A stretch of DNA of 64,000 nucleotides, taken from the NCBI RefSeq assembly GCF_014205895.1, contig NZ_JACHFC010000002.1:124001-188000 (forward strand), read 5' to 3'. This document shows, piece by piece, positions 18,709 to 27,936 of the stretch. The DNA comes from Borreliella lanei. Lineage in GTDB: Bacteria; Spirochaetota; Spirochaetia; Borreliales; Borreliaceae. Below the pieces are notes generated by a model. It was given only the letters and a program-made list of their open reading frames with translations. It was not told where the DNA came from and ran no database searches. The position numbers and the translations under genes are program-made. The first letter of the stretch is position 1. Every line of letters begins with the position of its first letter.

Positions 18709-20142
18709 ATGATTTCAAAGTTAACAAAAATTGTGGCAACAATATCCGATCTTAGATGCGAACCAGAACACATAAAAGATTTATACGATGCGGGAGTAAA
18801 TGTTATAAGACTAAATACTGCTCATCAATCACACGAAGATACAATAAAAGTAATAAACAATGTTAGAAAAATTTCAAATAAAATAGCCCTAATGATTGAT
18901 ACAAAAGGACCAGAGGTTAGAACAGCAAATATTGAAAATCCTATTATTGTAAAAACTGGAGACAAGGTAATTATTTCAACTTCGCCTATTAATGAGCCTA
19001 ATAACTTTCAAACCAATTATGATGGCTTTGTTAAAGAAGTGCCCCAAGGAGCTAAAGTGCTAATTGATGACGGAGAGCTTGAAATGACTGTTGTTGCCAA
19101 ATTGCCTGACCGACTAATTTGTGAAATTAAAAATGACGGCCAAATTAAAAATAAAAAATCAATTAACACCCCTGGAATTTCTCTTAAGCTACAATCAGTA
19201 ACCGAAAAAGACAAAGGATTTATTGAGCTTGCAGCAAAATATAATGTCGATTTTATTGCCCATTCGTTTGTAAGACATTCCAAAGACGTTCAAGATGTTC
19301 AAAAAATTTTAAATGCCTCTGGAAATCCTGATGTAAAAATTATATCCAAAATAGAAAATCAAGAAGGAATTGACAACATTGAAGAAATAGTAAAAGCCTC
19401 TTACGGAATAATGGTTGCAAGAGGAGATATGGGAGTTGAAATTCCTGCAGAAGATGTGCCCATTGCTCAACTTAAAATAACACAAACCTGCATAAAGTAT
19501 GGAATACCCGTGATTACAGCAACTCAAATGCTTCATACAATGATTGAAAATCCAAGACCTACTAGAGCAGAAGTATCTGACATAGCTAACGCTATTTTAA
19601 ACGGCACAGATGCAATTATGTTATCCGGAGAAACTGCCTACGGAAAATATCCAATCGAAGCTGTAAAAATGATGACAAGCATTGCTAAAAAAGTTGAAAG
19701 ACACAGGAAAAGAACCCTATATAAAGATGAACTTTTTTACGATAAAAGCATTACAAGAAACTATATTATCAAATGTGCAATTGATGCCACAAAACTTATG
19801 GAAGTAAAAGCAATTATTGTAGATTCTCTAAGAGGCAAAACTGCAAGAATAATGGCAACTTACAGAGCAAGTGTTCCACTATTCATTACAACAAATAGCG
19901 AGAGACTGGCAAGAGAATTATCATTATCTTACGGGGTTTATTCTAATCTTGTAGACAATAATTTCAAAAGAACTACCGAATTTGTAGTAACTTCTCTTAA
20001 AATGTTAAAAGAACAGGGTGTTGTTAATGACAAAGATACTGTAATAATTATTTCTGGCAATCCAAATAGAGATATTGAAAAAGGAACAGAATTTATGGAA
20101 ATAAACACAGTAGAAGATGCAATCAAAGGACGAAATATATAA
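18709..20142 (+). CDS. pyk: Pyruvate kinase
   Basis: Last step of glycolysis, phosphoenolpyruvate plus ADP to pyruvate plus ATP. The 477-residue protein has KIVATISDLRCEP, VNVIRLNTAHQSHEDT, ALMIDTKGPEVRT, the catalytic Lys region ISKIENQEGIDNIEEI, VARGDMGVEIP and PVITATQMLHTMIENPRPTRAEVSD(I/V)ANAI. Compared with common pyruvate kinases, TKIVATISDLRCE replaces TKIVCTIGPAS, and NTAH replaces NFSH at the substrate-binding Asn. The C-terminal domain carries a GKTARIMATYRASVPLF segment. It has its own promoter candidate. Confidence 0.97.
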   Translation: MISKLTKIVATISDLRCEPEHIKDLYDAGVNVIRLNTAHQSHEDTIKVINNVRKISNKIALMIDTKGPEVRTANIENPIIVKTGDKVIISTSPINEPNNFQTNYDGFVKEVPQGAKVLIDDGELEMTVVAKLPDRLICEIKNDGQIKNKKSINTPGISLKLQSVTEKDKGFIELAAKYNVDFIAHSFVRHSKDVQDVQKILNASGNPDVKIISKIENQEGIDNIEEIVKASYGIMVARGDMGVEIPAEDVPIAQLKITQTCIKYGIPVITATQMLHTMIENPRPTRAEVSDIANAILNGTDAIMLSGETAYGKYPIEAVKMMTSIAKKVERHRKRTLYKDELFYDKSITRNYIIKCAIDATKLMEVKAIIVDSLRGKTARIMATYRASVPLFITTNSERLARELSLSYGVYSNLVDNNFKRTTEFVVTSLKMLKEQGVVNDKDTVIIISGNPNRDIEKGTEFMEINTVEDAIKGRNI

Positions 20143-20159
20143 AACAAGCTAGAAACTCC

Positions 20160-20900
20160 TTGGTTGAAAACATATTTTATTCAAATAATACAAGCAGATT
20201 ATCATTTAAGCTGGAAGAAAAAAAAACTCACAAAGCCATCCTAACAGGTTATGGAAGCTATGAGTTTTTTTTAAAAAATGAATGTTTGTTTAAAAAAATA
20301 ATATCAAATCAAACTAATAATGTATTTATAATCTCTGAAGCAAAAAGCAATTTTTTAATTAATATATCCAATCACCATGTGTGGAAAATTTTTAATAAAA
20401 ATATTGAAGTAAACCTAAAGATATTAAAATTATTAAAAAATTTAAATTTCATTAATATAGACGATAAATTAATCGAAAATGATCATAAAATTGAAATTAC
20501 ATTGAATTTCATTAGCAACATAAAGGAAAATATAAAAATAATTCCAATAATTTTTGGGAAAACTTGCAATAAACATTTACTAAAATTTTGCGAGTTTTTA
20601 AAACCCTTTACAAGCAAAGAAGAAAATTCATTTATTTTGCTATCTTGCTTTATTTCAAAATCTACAAATATAAAAAAAGCCTTAAAGCTTGAAGAAAATT
20701 TAAAGCATATCCTTCTTGAAGAAAAATTGCCTAATCTTAATCTAATACTAGAAAACTATAAATCAAAAAAAATATTTCCGGAAAACATAAATGCAATCAT
20801 GACTATTTCAAGCCTTTTTAAACATTTTGAATTTACAGACTCAAAAACAACATTTAACTCTCCAGAATACTTGATATCAAGCAGTATTCTAATAAGATAA
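20160..20900 (+). CDS. Memo-like protein lacking the family metal ligands
   Basis: A 246-residue protein (BB0349 position) usually left hypothetical. Read by eye it follows the Memo/AmmeMemoRadiSam-B family along its length. Matching segments are HKAILTGYGSY (24-34), VFIISEAKSN (55-64), ENDHKIEITLNF (106-117, where Memo has EHSIEMHLPY), KIIPIIFG (126-133, where Memo has IIPVLVG), SFILLSCFISK (157-167, where Memo has LFVVSSDFCHW) and the closing PEYLISSSILI. The His/Asp residues expected in the PHAGY, SHH and SDFxHW motifs are absent. Start is uncertain: TTG at 20160 with a poor ribosome site, 17 bases after pyk, so perhaps translationally coupled. Confidence 0.7.
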   Translation: MVENIFYSNNTSRLSFKLEEKKTHKAILTGYGSYEFFLKNECLFKKIISNQTNNVFIISEAKSNFLINISNHHVWKIFNKNIEVNLKILKLLKNLNFINIDDKLIENDHKIEITLNFISNIKENIKIIPIIFGKTCNKHLLKFCEFLKPFTSKEENSFILLSCFISKSTNIKKALKLEENLKHILLEEKLPNLNLILENYKSKKIFPENINAIMTISSLFKHFEFTDSKTTFNSPEYLISSSILIR

Positions 20901-20918
20901 AATTGTCAAAATTAAAAT

Positions 20919-21197
20919 TTATAAAAAGTTTTCTATTCTTTTACAGTTTTTCTTTAAAAAAGCATCAAGTCCTATCTTTGAAATACTTCTTAGTGCATTA
21001 GCAGAAACCTTAATATTAACACTTCTTCCAAGACTTGGAATAAAAAATTTTTTATTTATTAAATTAACCTTAAAGGTTCTTTTGGTTTTTACTCCAATAT
21101 GTTGTCCAGCTCCACCTTTTTTCTTGGCAAGCCCCTTCCTTGGAACATTATTTCCAAATATAGTTTTTTTTCCTGTTATCTCACACTTCCTAGCCAT
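20919..21197 (-). CDS. rpmB: 50S ribosomal protein L28
   Basis: A 92-residue large-subunit protein. The N-terminus MARKCEITGKKTIFGNNV and the following basic, Gly-rich run, then TKRTFKVNLINKKFFIPSLG and the C-terminal SANALRSISKIGLDAFLKK, are the L28 pattern. The start has the Met-Ala-Arg-(Lys/Arg)-Cys typical of the family. An AAGGAG-type site lies before the ATG. It is downstream of the unknown gene at 21214 by 16 bases, so probably co-transcribed with it. Confidence 0.95.
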   Translation of the reverse strand: MARKCEITGKKTIFGNNVPRKGLAKKKGGAGQHIGVKTKRTFKVNLINKKFFIPSLGRSVNIKVSANALRSISKIGLDAFLKKNCKRIENFL

Positions 21198-21213
21198 TTT
21201 AGCACTCCTTCAA

Positions 21214-22782
21214 TTATGATTTTTTCTCCAAATATAAATCCATTAACTTTAAAAATAAAGCCAAACTACCCAAAATATTTTTCATTATACCCCCAAAGTT
21301 TAAATTGTTTCCATAGCTTTTAGCAAGATCCATATCAAGCTCTTTCCAATTATAAATCAACTCTCTTTCCAAAGAGACTTTTGAATAGTCTGAAAGACAA
21401 TCTTGTAAACGCTGCTCAATAGAATATATTTTAGAATAATATTCGCTTGATATAGCAAACGCCTTTTTATTAACATCTGCTATTATATTTAACAATAATT
21501 TCTCCGAAGATTTATCCCCCAAAGAAGCTCTATGCAACAATGCATTTATTCTATTGCCATAACCACCTTGCTCTCCCAAATTAGAATCAAAATCAATAAG
21601 ACTTGCATAAATATTAATCAAAGCATGCATGTCATTAGACATTTCCCTTGAAAGCTCTATAAGCTTCCACTGTCCTTTAATGATAAGTAAATTAATAATA
21701 TCATTAAGATCTTTTTTAACAAAATAAATGGTATATGTTCTCAAATAAACTAAAAGTTCGCAATAAATATAACCTGTGGTGCTCATAATTTTAGATACGA
21801 TCTTTTCATTCATTTTTTCATTATAATTATCCAAATTTAAAAAAGATATTCCCGGGAAAAGCTGTTCGGCTAATATTTTAGATTTGCTATTTTTTTGCAG
21901 AACTTTAACCTTCTCAATTTCAGTGGCAACATGCTTGGTAAGATCATTAAAAAATATTCTTGCTATTGGATTAGGTTTTTGTCCAACAGAAATAGGAAAA
22001 TAATCTGGATCACCACTAACATATCTTATTAGATATAAGATTTCTTTACTCTTATTTATATCCAAAATAGAAGAAATAATCTTAATCCAGACATTCGATT
22101 TAATAGGAAAATCTTCTTTATTTCCATAAATTTCTAAAATAATGTCATAAAGATTTTTCCAAATAGAAATATTCTTAATGCAAGAAATACATTCTAACAA
22201 ATCTTTAAGATCATCTATAATAACTCCACAACCTATAGCACTGAATCTAGGCCTATACACAAAATCATCTTCTGGAAGTAAGTTGTCAAAATTTTTAAGA
22301 ACCAAATGATATTGATATAAGACTAAATCAAAAAAATTATGCAAAGCTTGATAAGTTTCATCTATCAATTTAATTTGTTCTTGAGTTATGTTTTTAAACA
22401 AATAAGATAAATTATTATGCAAATTTTTAGGAAGATCTGAAGCAAAATTTATGTTATCGTTTGCAGAAAAAGAATAAATATAATCTAAAGACTTCTTCTG
22501 ATTTTCATTTAAGTATTTTTCAACAACAAAATGTACAATTTTATTAGAATTTTTATATCTTTGTGCAAATGGCCTTAAGGGAGAAAAAATTTTATAAAAA
22601 TTATAAAGAAATCTAGAAAATTGAGGTAAAGCCTGAATTTTTGAAGCATGAAAAAAATTACTTACCCTGCTTAAACTAACTTTAACTTCTTTTAGCCTTT
22701 TTTGCTTTATTTGCTCAGAAGTAAGTTCTTTATTAATACTAAACATAGAAAGTATAAAATCAAATAAACCCAAATTCATCAT
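21214..22782 (-). CDS. Conserved spirochaete protein of unknown function
   Basis: A 522-residue protein (BB0351 position) with no domain I can identify with confidence; I recall similar proteins only from spirochaetes. It is largely helical and soluble, with no signal peptide. There are short conserved-looking blocks such as SPLRPFAQRYKNSNKIVHFVVEKYL (60-84) and GGYGNRINALLHRASLGDKSSEKLLLNII in the last third. The first block is followed by predicted helical bundles. An AGGGGGATG site overlaps the start, so either of two adjacent ATG codons may be used. It is divergent from the lipoprotein gene at 22900 and followed by rpmB. Confidence 0.85.
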   Translation of the reverse strand: MMNLGLFDFILSMFSINKELTSEQIKQKRLKEVKVSLSRVSNFFHASKIQALPQFSRFLYNFYKIFSPLRPFAQRYKNSNKIVHFVVEKYLNENQKKSLDYIYSFSANDNINFASDLPKNLHNNLSYLFKNITQEQIKLIDETYQALHNFFDLVLYQYHLVLKNFDNLLPEDDFVYRPRFSAIGCGVIIDDLKDLLECISCIKNISIWKNLYDIILEIYGNKEDFPIKSNVWIKIISSILDINKSKEILYLIRYVSGDPDYFPISVGQKPNPIARIFFNDLTKHVATEIEKVKVLQKNSKSKILAEQLFPGISFLNLDNYNEKMNEKIVSKIMSTTGYIYCELLVYLRTYTIYFVKKDLNDIINLLIIKGQWKLIELSREMSNDMHALINIYASLIDFDSNLGEQGGYGNRINALLHRASLGDKSSEKLLLNIIADVNKKAFAISSEYYSKIYSIEQRLQDCLSDYSKVSLERELIYNWKELDMDLAKSYGNNLNFGGIMKNILGSLALFLKLMDLYLEKKS

Positions 22783-22899
22783 CCCCCTAAAAGCTCTTCA
22801 GCTGCCTTACTCTATTTCCAATTAAACATGGAAATTAATATAACTATAAAAATTATACATAATTTATTGTAAAATAAAAGAAAAAACTTGAATAATTTT

Positions 22900-24021
22900 A
22901 TGAGAATAAAAAATTTAATACTAACAACAATTTTATTAATTAGCCTTAGCTGTTCAACAAATAAGAACATCGTCGTACTAACTGACAACAAAACAATACC
23001 ATTTTATATAAATCAATTTAATATAGAAAATAAACTAAATTTTATAATTAAGTTTAGAAATAACATTGATCTGCAAACAATAGAAAAAGAAAATGCACAA
23101 ATAATTATTTCTAAAAACATTGGTAACACAAATATTGCCAACCATTTTAAATCTATAAAAATCAATTATAATCCAGATTATCCCATCTTAAAACATATTT
23201 CCAAACAATTTAACTACAAAATTATTCCATTAAGCTTTGACATTCCTATTTTAATCTATAAAAATACATACAACATTAAAAAATACATAAACAATAAATA
23301 TTTAAAAGAAGAATACGAAAATTTCATTAAAGACAAAAAATTTTTTATATCGCCATATGTTTCTGAAAATTTATTTTACGTAATTTCTCAAATAAATAAT
23401 GTGAGATTTTCTTTTGAAAAGAATAAATTAAATTATAATGAGAATCAAATTCTAAAAATGCTAGAATATTTTTCATCATTTTTAAATACAAAACAAATGG
23501 ATTTGCAAAAAGATTTCTTTAATAAATACGGCTACCTAAAGCTAAATAAAATATTGCTTAATAAAAAATCTCTTTTAATAGCAGGATTAAGCGATATAAC
23601 TTTCTACAATAGCTTAAGTGAACAAGAAAAGGCACAAATAAAATTTTCATATTTAACAAACAATAACAATGAAATTGTTATCTCGAACCCAAATTTTATT
23701 GGTATTTTAGAAACATCTGCTTTAACTAAAAAATTTATTAGCTGGATCTTGGATAAAAAAACCCAAAAAACCTTAATTGGATTTAACAATCAATCCCAAT
23801 CAAACATATGTTTTGGATTTGCCAATGGTTTTACTCCTTACAAAGAATTAAATTTGAAAATAAAACATTCAATTGATGGAATATCTCCTTTTATTATTGA
23901 CGAAACCCAAATCAATAGCCATTCTTATGTATTAAGCAAAAAAACAATTGAAAAAGAAAACTTACTAATAAATGAGTGGTTTTTCTCTAAAGTTAATAAT
24001 CTAAAAAAAAATAAAAATTAA
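22900..24021 (+). CDS. Putative lipoprotein resembling extracellular solute-binding proteins
   Basis: A 373-residue protein (BB0352 position). From the ATG at 22900 it has a signal peptide MRIKNLILTTILLISLSC with a lipobox ending LISLSC, so Cys18 is the predicted lipidation site. A TTG at 22888 in frame would only add four residues. The body has the two-lobe feel of cluster-D solute-binding proteins: IVVLTDNKTIPFYINQF at the start, 'NAQIIISKNIG', and late FISWILDKKTQKTLI similar to the 'akkFi.wl.s.e.Q' helix. No permease or ATPase is adjacent, so the ligand and partners are unknown. Its stop codon overlaps that of the convergent next gene. Confidence 0.8.
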   Translation: MRIKNLILTTILLISLSCSTNKNIVVLTDNKTIPFYINQFNIENKLNFIIKFRNNIDLQTIEKENAQIIISKNIGNTNIANHFKSIKINYNPDYPILKHISKQFNYKIIPLSFDIPILIYKNTYNIKKYINNKYLKEEYENFIKDKKFFISPYVSENLFYVISQINNVRFSFEKNKLNYNENQILKMLEYFSSFLNTKQMDLQKDFFNKYGYLKLNKILLNKKSLLIAGLSDITFYNSLSEQEKAQIKFSYLTNNNNEIVISNPNFIGILETSALTKKFISWILDKKTQKTLIGFNNQSQSNICFGFANGFTPYKELNLKIKHSIDGISPFIIDETQINSHSYVLSKKTIEKENLLINEWFFSKVNNLKKNKN

Positions 24022-25817
24022 ATATGTCTTTCCTTGTAATTTAAAGTAATTATTTTAAAAATAAGAAAAAACAATAACGCAGAAAGAATAGCTACAGATA
24101 CATACACACTATTAAAAACATATATAAGAAGAGAGGTAAAAACAATTAGAAAATAATTTACAAAAAGACAAATAATTCCTGAGAAAATAGCTATCATTAA
24201 TGAAATTAGAAAAATCATGGCCTTGGAATTGAAATTAAATTCTATTCTAGAAAACAAAGAAATAAAAAACGATCCCATTAAAACTAGTAAAATAGGAGAA
24301 ATCAGCAAAACTAAACTTAAGGAAAAAATATTAATTAATTTCAAATTTAATATAGCAACCCTATGAAAAGCGCTTGATAAATTTTGAATTTTTAAAAAAA
24401 ATCCAAACTCAGTAAAATTTGAAAATAAAGCTAAATTTTCTACATTCTCATTAATTCTGACAACCTCTAAAACATTTGTATCAAAACTATCCGTAGATAC
24501 AAAGACTTTGGTAAGAGTAATTTCGCTCTGTTCATTATCTTTATCTAAAACATTTTGATACACAAAATTACCTTTCAAAGTAGCAAATGGAATTTTAATA
24601 TGCAATATAACATTCCCTGTATTATTAAATCTAATAAGTTCAAAATTTTTTATTATTTTAGAATGATTGTTAAAGGCGACAACTTTTTGCATATAAATAT
24701 AATCATAAAGACCCCTCTTAGAATCTGGTTGTAATAAAAATACATCGTTTATTCCGTAATATTCAAAATATTTTTCAATCTCATCAAAAAAAAGATACCT
24801 TTTCCTAAGCTTTTCAAGAGATTTGTTTTTATAATTCAAAATTTCATTATCATTGGGCAATAACTTATGAAGATTTGAAAATCCATAATAAGCTAATTTA
24901 AATTTTTCAGTATTAAGAAACAAAAAATTTTTTTGTTTTTCTTCAGAAATCAACTGCATTTTTTCTTTTTCAAAATTTCTGTTTTCATTAATAAACTTTA
25001 AAGTCAAATTTAAAAGCGTAACAAAATTATTGTCTTTTGTTGCAACATAAGCAATATAAGCAAAGTAATTAGCCGTATAATAATCATTTTGAGAAATAAA
25101 TTCATTGACAATATTAAAAAAATCTTGCTTTTTAAGACTTTGCAAAGGATATTGGGAAAAAGTTTTTTTAACCTTTTCTAAATCAACGTCATAACTTGGA
25201 ATTTTACTATATTCAGATTTCACTAAATAATAATTTGTTAAAAGCTCTTCATTATTTACATAAATAATTCGCATTTTATCATATATTTTAATCAAATTTT
25301 CAAGATGTTTTCTCTTTTGCTTCATTGAATCTGTCAAATCAGAAGATAAAAAAAATCTATTTTCGGACAAACTTATATCTATATTTTTAATTTTAAGAGA
25401 TATTTCATTTGCCTCATTTTCAAGAAGATTGTATCTGTCATAACTAAACTTATACTCATTTCTCTGAGAAATTATATAAGGCAAAATTAAATTAAATATA
25501 AAAGCAAAAAAGAGCCCTATAATAAAAAATAATAGTAAAAATGCATAAAGTCTAGAAAATAAATATCCATTATACGATTTTAAATAAATCTTTATTTCTT
25601 GCTGAACAAAAAAGGCAAAGTAAATGCAAACAATAAAAATAAAAAATCCATAAAAATACTTATAAAAAAGCAAAATAGAATCAAAAAAAGTTGCTATTAA
25701 TTTATGTTTTTCTAAAAAATTTTCTCCAAAAAAATATGAATAACTAAAGAGCAAACCTAGAAAAAAACACAGAAAAATAATAAAATTGCTCAAAAATGAA
25801 TATATTTCTCTTTTCAT
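24018..25817 (-). CDS. Large polytopic membrane protein of unknown function
   Basis: A 599-residue protein (BB0353 position). Hydrophobic segments lie near 10-30, 45-70 and 88-115. A long hydrophilic, helix-rich domain (about 116-480) follows, and at least three more membrane helices near 483-512, 528-560 and 562-592. The middle domain is therefore probably on one side of the membrane, flanked by two membrane bundles. I do not recognise the family. It follows the next membrane gene (25830) by 12 bases, and the two are likely co-transcribed and may work together. Its stop codon shares bases with the stop of the convergent gene on the + strand. Confidence 0.8.
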   Translation of the reverse strand: MKREIYSFLSNFIIFLCFFLGLLFSYSYFFGENFLEKHKLIATFFDSILLFYKYFYGFFIFIVCIYFAFFVQQEIKIYLKSYNGYLFSRLYAFLLLFFIIGLFFAFIFNLILPYIISQRNEYKFSYDRYNLLENEANEISLKIKNIDISLSENRFFLSSDLTDSMKQKRKHLENLIKIYDKMRIIYVNNEELLTNYYLVKSEYSKIPSYDVDLEKVKKTFSQYPLQSLKKQDFFNIVNEFISQNDYYTANYFAYIAYVATKDNNFVTLLNLTLKFINENRNFEKEKMQLISEEKQKNFLFLNTEKFKLAYYGFSNLHKLLPNDNEILNYKNKSLEKLRKRYLFFDEIEKYFEYYGINDVFLLQPDSKRGLYDYIYMQKVVAFNNHSKIIKNFELIRFNNTGNVILHIKIPFATLKGNFVYQNVLDKDNEQSEITLTKVFVSTDSFDTNVLEVVRINENVENLALFSNFTEFGFFLKIQNLSSAFHRVAILNLKLINIFSLSLVLLISPILLVLMGSFFISLFSRIEFNFNSKAMIFLISLMIAIFSGIICLFVNYFLIVFTSLLIYVFNSVYVSVAILSALLFFLIFKIITLNYKERHI

Positions 25818-25829
25818 AAGCTTTAAGAA

Positions 25830-26780
25830 TTAACTACCCTTATATAAATTATTATCTAAATCTTTGCTGATTTTAATATATTCTGAAACAAAGCCAAATA
25901 AATAGGTAGAAAAAAAAGTCAAAACACAAAAAATAAAAGGAATAAAATCAGAGATCATGCTCTTTCCTATTATTACATTGTAAATCTTAGGAAACTCAAT
26001 CGAATAGACATTATAAATTTTCAAAAAAAGTATAATAAAAATAGGATAAAGAAATATTGCAAAACTATTTGAAAAAATAAGATTAAAAACATAACAAAAC
26101 GAAAATAACAATAAAGAAATTCCCAATATATTAAAAATTAAATTTAAAAAATTGAGTGAGAGTAGAAAATTATTCAAAATTTTTAAATCTCTGAAAAGAA
26201 AATCAACAAAATTATTATAAATCTTTTGTTCTAAAAAATTATTCTCAACAAAATCAATCTTACTAGAATCAGAAAGATTTGATTGGTAAGAAAAACCTTT
26301 ATCCCCTTTATCATTCTCTGAAACGATTAAAACTCCATTAAAACCATAAAATCTAGGCCCATTACTAGAAAATATTATTTCATCATTTAAAAAATGCACA
26401 ACCTCATCTTTAAGAATAAAATTATCATTTTTATTGCTATTAATATAGTAAGAATGAAAACTATTGCTAACCAAAAATCCTAAATAAGAAAACAATAAAA
26501 TAAGAACAAAGATAATACAATGAAAATAGAAAGACTCTCTAGATGACTTTAAAACTATCCCATAAAAGGGACAAGATATTCTCATAAAAGTAAAAACAAG
26601 AGACAAAGGGAAAGAGTAAACATAAGCATTGTAATAAAGACTATAACTAAAAATAGAAAAATTAAAATACAAAAACCTATATTTTAAATAAAATGTACAT
26701 ATAAACATTAAAGAAAAAAGGCAAAATATTAAGATAAACCTAAAAATTATTAAAAAGATCAATCTTAAAGAATCAAACAC
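25830..26780 (-). CDS. Polytopic membrane protein of unknown function
   Basis: A 316-residue protein (BB0354 position). It has N-terminal hydrophobic segments near 7-32, 45-70 and 84-108, a polar loop (about 112-205) and C-terminal helices near 208-232, 236-255 and 280-305. The three-plus-three topology with a central extracytoplasmic part is reminiscent of LptF/LptG-type proteins, but I see no decisive motif and make no functional claim. The start is GTG, supported by a strong GGGGGAGG site. The gene precedes the 599-residue membrane protein by 12 bases and lies 34 bases after the CarD-type regulator gene. Confidence 0.78.
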   Translation of the reverse strand: MFDSLRLIFLIIFRFILIFCLFSLMFICTFYLKYRFLYFNFSIFSYSLYYNAYVYSFPLSLVFTFMRISCPFYGIVLKSSRESFYFHCIIFVLILLFSYLGFLVSNSFHSYYINSNKNDNFILKDEVVHFLNDEIIFSSNGPRFYGFNGVLIVSENDKGDKGFSYQSNLSDSSKIDFVENNFLEQKIYNNFVDFLFRDLKILNNFLLSLNFLNLIFNILGISLLLFSFCYVFNLIFSNSFAIFLYPIFIILFLKIYNVYSIEFPKIYNVIIGKSMISDFIPFIFCVLTFFSTYLFGFVSEYIKISKDLDNNLYKGS

Positions 26781-26814
26781 AGCAAATCCTCCCCCTCTCG
26801 AAAATTAAAAAACT

Positions 26815-27303
26815 TTAAGCCTTTTTGTTATCGACCAAAATATTTTTAATCTTCTTCTTAGCCTCTTCAAAGCTAATTTGCAAAGCCAAGCTAATCTCGT
26901 GCTCCAATATTAACTCAAAATCATTCAAAATCCTTTTTTCGTAAAAAGGTAATTCTTTCTGAGTAGATTTTTTATATAAAAATTTATATAACTTTGCTGT
27001 ATCTAAAATATCGCTTTTTTTATAAAATTCATGACCACCATCTTTTATTTTTTTTGAATCTATTTGACCTTCAAACTCTTTAATAACATCAAAAACTTCT
27101 TCTACCTTTTCCCTGCTAACCAAAGCTCTAATTCCAAAATCGTCAACTTTAGCAACAGGAACCATAAAAATCATATCATTAAATGGAAAATGTATTTCAT
27201 AATAATCAATAATCTCACCATTAAACTCTTTAGTCCTAATATCCTTAATCGTACCTACACCATGCATTGGATAAACTACTGATTGATTTAGCAAAAATGC
27301 CAT
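26815..27303 (-). CDS. ltpA: CarD/CdnL-type RNA polymerase-binding regulator (LtpA)
   Basis: A 162-residue CarD-family protein. The N-terminal RNA polymerase-interacting Tudor-like domain is clear (SVVYPMHGVGTIKDIRTKEF, then YEIHFPFNDMIFMVPV). The C-terminal helical DNA-contacting part contains YKFLYKKSTQKELPFYEKRILNDFELILEHEISLAL. CdnL proteins stabilise promoter open complexes. From memory, the B. burgdorferi homologue BB0355 is LtpA, reported to be temperature-regulated and needed in the infection cycle. Nothing in this sequence shows how it is regulated. It is followed by the two membrane-protein genes. Confidence 0.93.
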   Translation of the reverse strand: MAFLLNQSVVYPMHGVGTIKDIRTKEFNGEIIDYYEIHFPFNDMIFMVPVAKVDDFGIRALVSREKVEEVFDVIKEFEGQIDSKKIKDGGHEFYKKSDILDTAKLYKFLYKKSTQKELPFYEKRILNDFELILEHEISLALQISFEEAKKKIKNILVDNKKA

Positions 27304-27342
27304 ACTTACCTCATAAAATATAGATAGTTAAAATTTAAAAGC

Positions 27343-27936
27343 TCATAAAAAAACGCTTAAATTGGTTCTAATATTAAATTTATTTTCATAAAATAAATTT
27401 TCAAGATATCTATCATTACAAAAGCTTATTATTACACTAGGAGTAAGTTTATTAATATTTGCAAAAAACATTTCTTTATTTCTCTTTACAGCTTTTAAAT
27501 CATAATACCCAATAAAACTAATTTCTTTATGAGATTCTTTCAATCTTAAAAATTTTTTCTTTGAAATCACTTTATCCTTGTCAATAATATAACATGTTTT
27601 ATGGGCATTTTCTAGTATTTCCATTAAAATGAGAAGAACTGTATTTAAATCATAACAGTCAATATTAACTCTTTTAAAAATCTTACAAAAAAATCTTACA
27701 ATCTTAGAATTTAAAAAAACAAGAGAAGAGTTTTTAATGTGATTTCTAAACTTTTTAAAAATCAAAGCCTTTAGAAAAGCTTTAAGCCCAATAAAAATTA
27801 CTATTGAATGATAAGGATGCCCTGAAAGATAGACAAATCTGCTTATAAGCTTGCTGCGACTATCAAAAACATCTATGGGCACACCTAAAAAATAAAATCT
27901 GTCTGGTTTTGAATATATGTCTTTTAAATTAGCCAT
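27343..27936 (-). CDS. WecG/TagA-like (GT26) relic protein
   Basis: A 197-residue protein (BB0356 position). The start FYFLGVPIDVFDSRSKLISRFVYL resembles the 'lG.pid.....e.....l' opening of WecG/TagA/CpsF glycosyltransferases. The later part, TCYIIDKDKVISKKKFLRL, then SFIGYYDLKAV, FFANINKLTPSVIISFCNDRYLENLFYEN, follows the family's 'GyhdGyf....ii..In...pdil.vg.G.PkQE.w' stretch. The central region where the family has the Asn and Asp-Gly active-site elements is not recognisable, so activity is doubtful. A GAGGATTATA site precedes the ATG. It overlaps the end of the RsmE gene by 8 bases. The assignment rests on visual comparison. Confidence 0.75.
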   Translation of the reverse strand: MANLKDIYSKPDRFYFLGVPIDVFDSRSKLISRFVYLSGHPYHSIVIFIGLKAFLKALIFKKFRNHIKNSSLVFLNSKIVRFFCKIFKRVNIDCYDLNTVLLILMEILENAHKTCYIIDKDKVISKKKFLRLKESHKEISFIGYYDLKAVKRNKEMFFANINKLTPSVIISFCNDRYLENLFYENKFNIRTNLSVFL

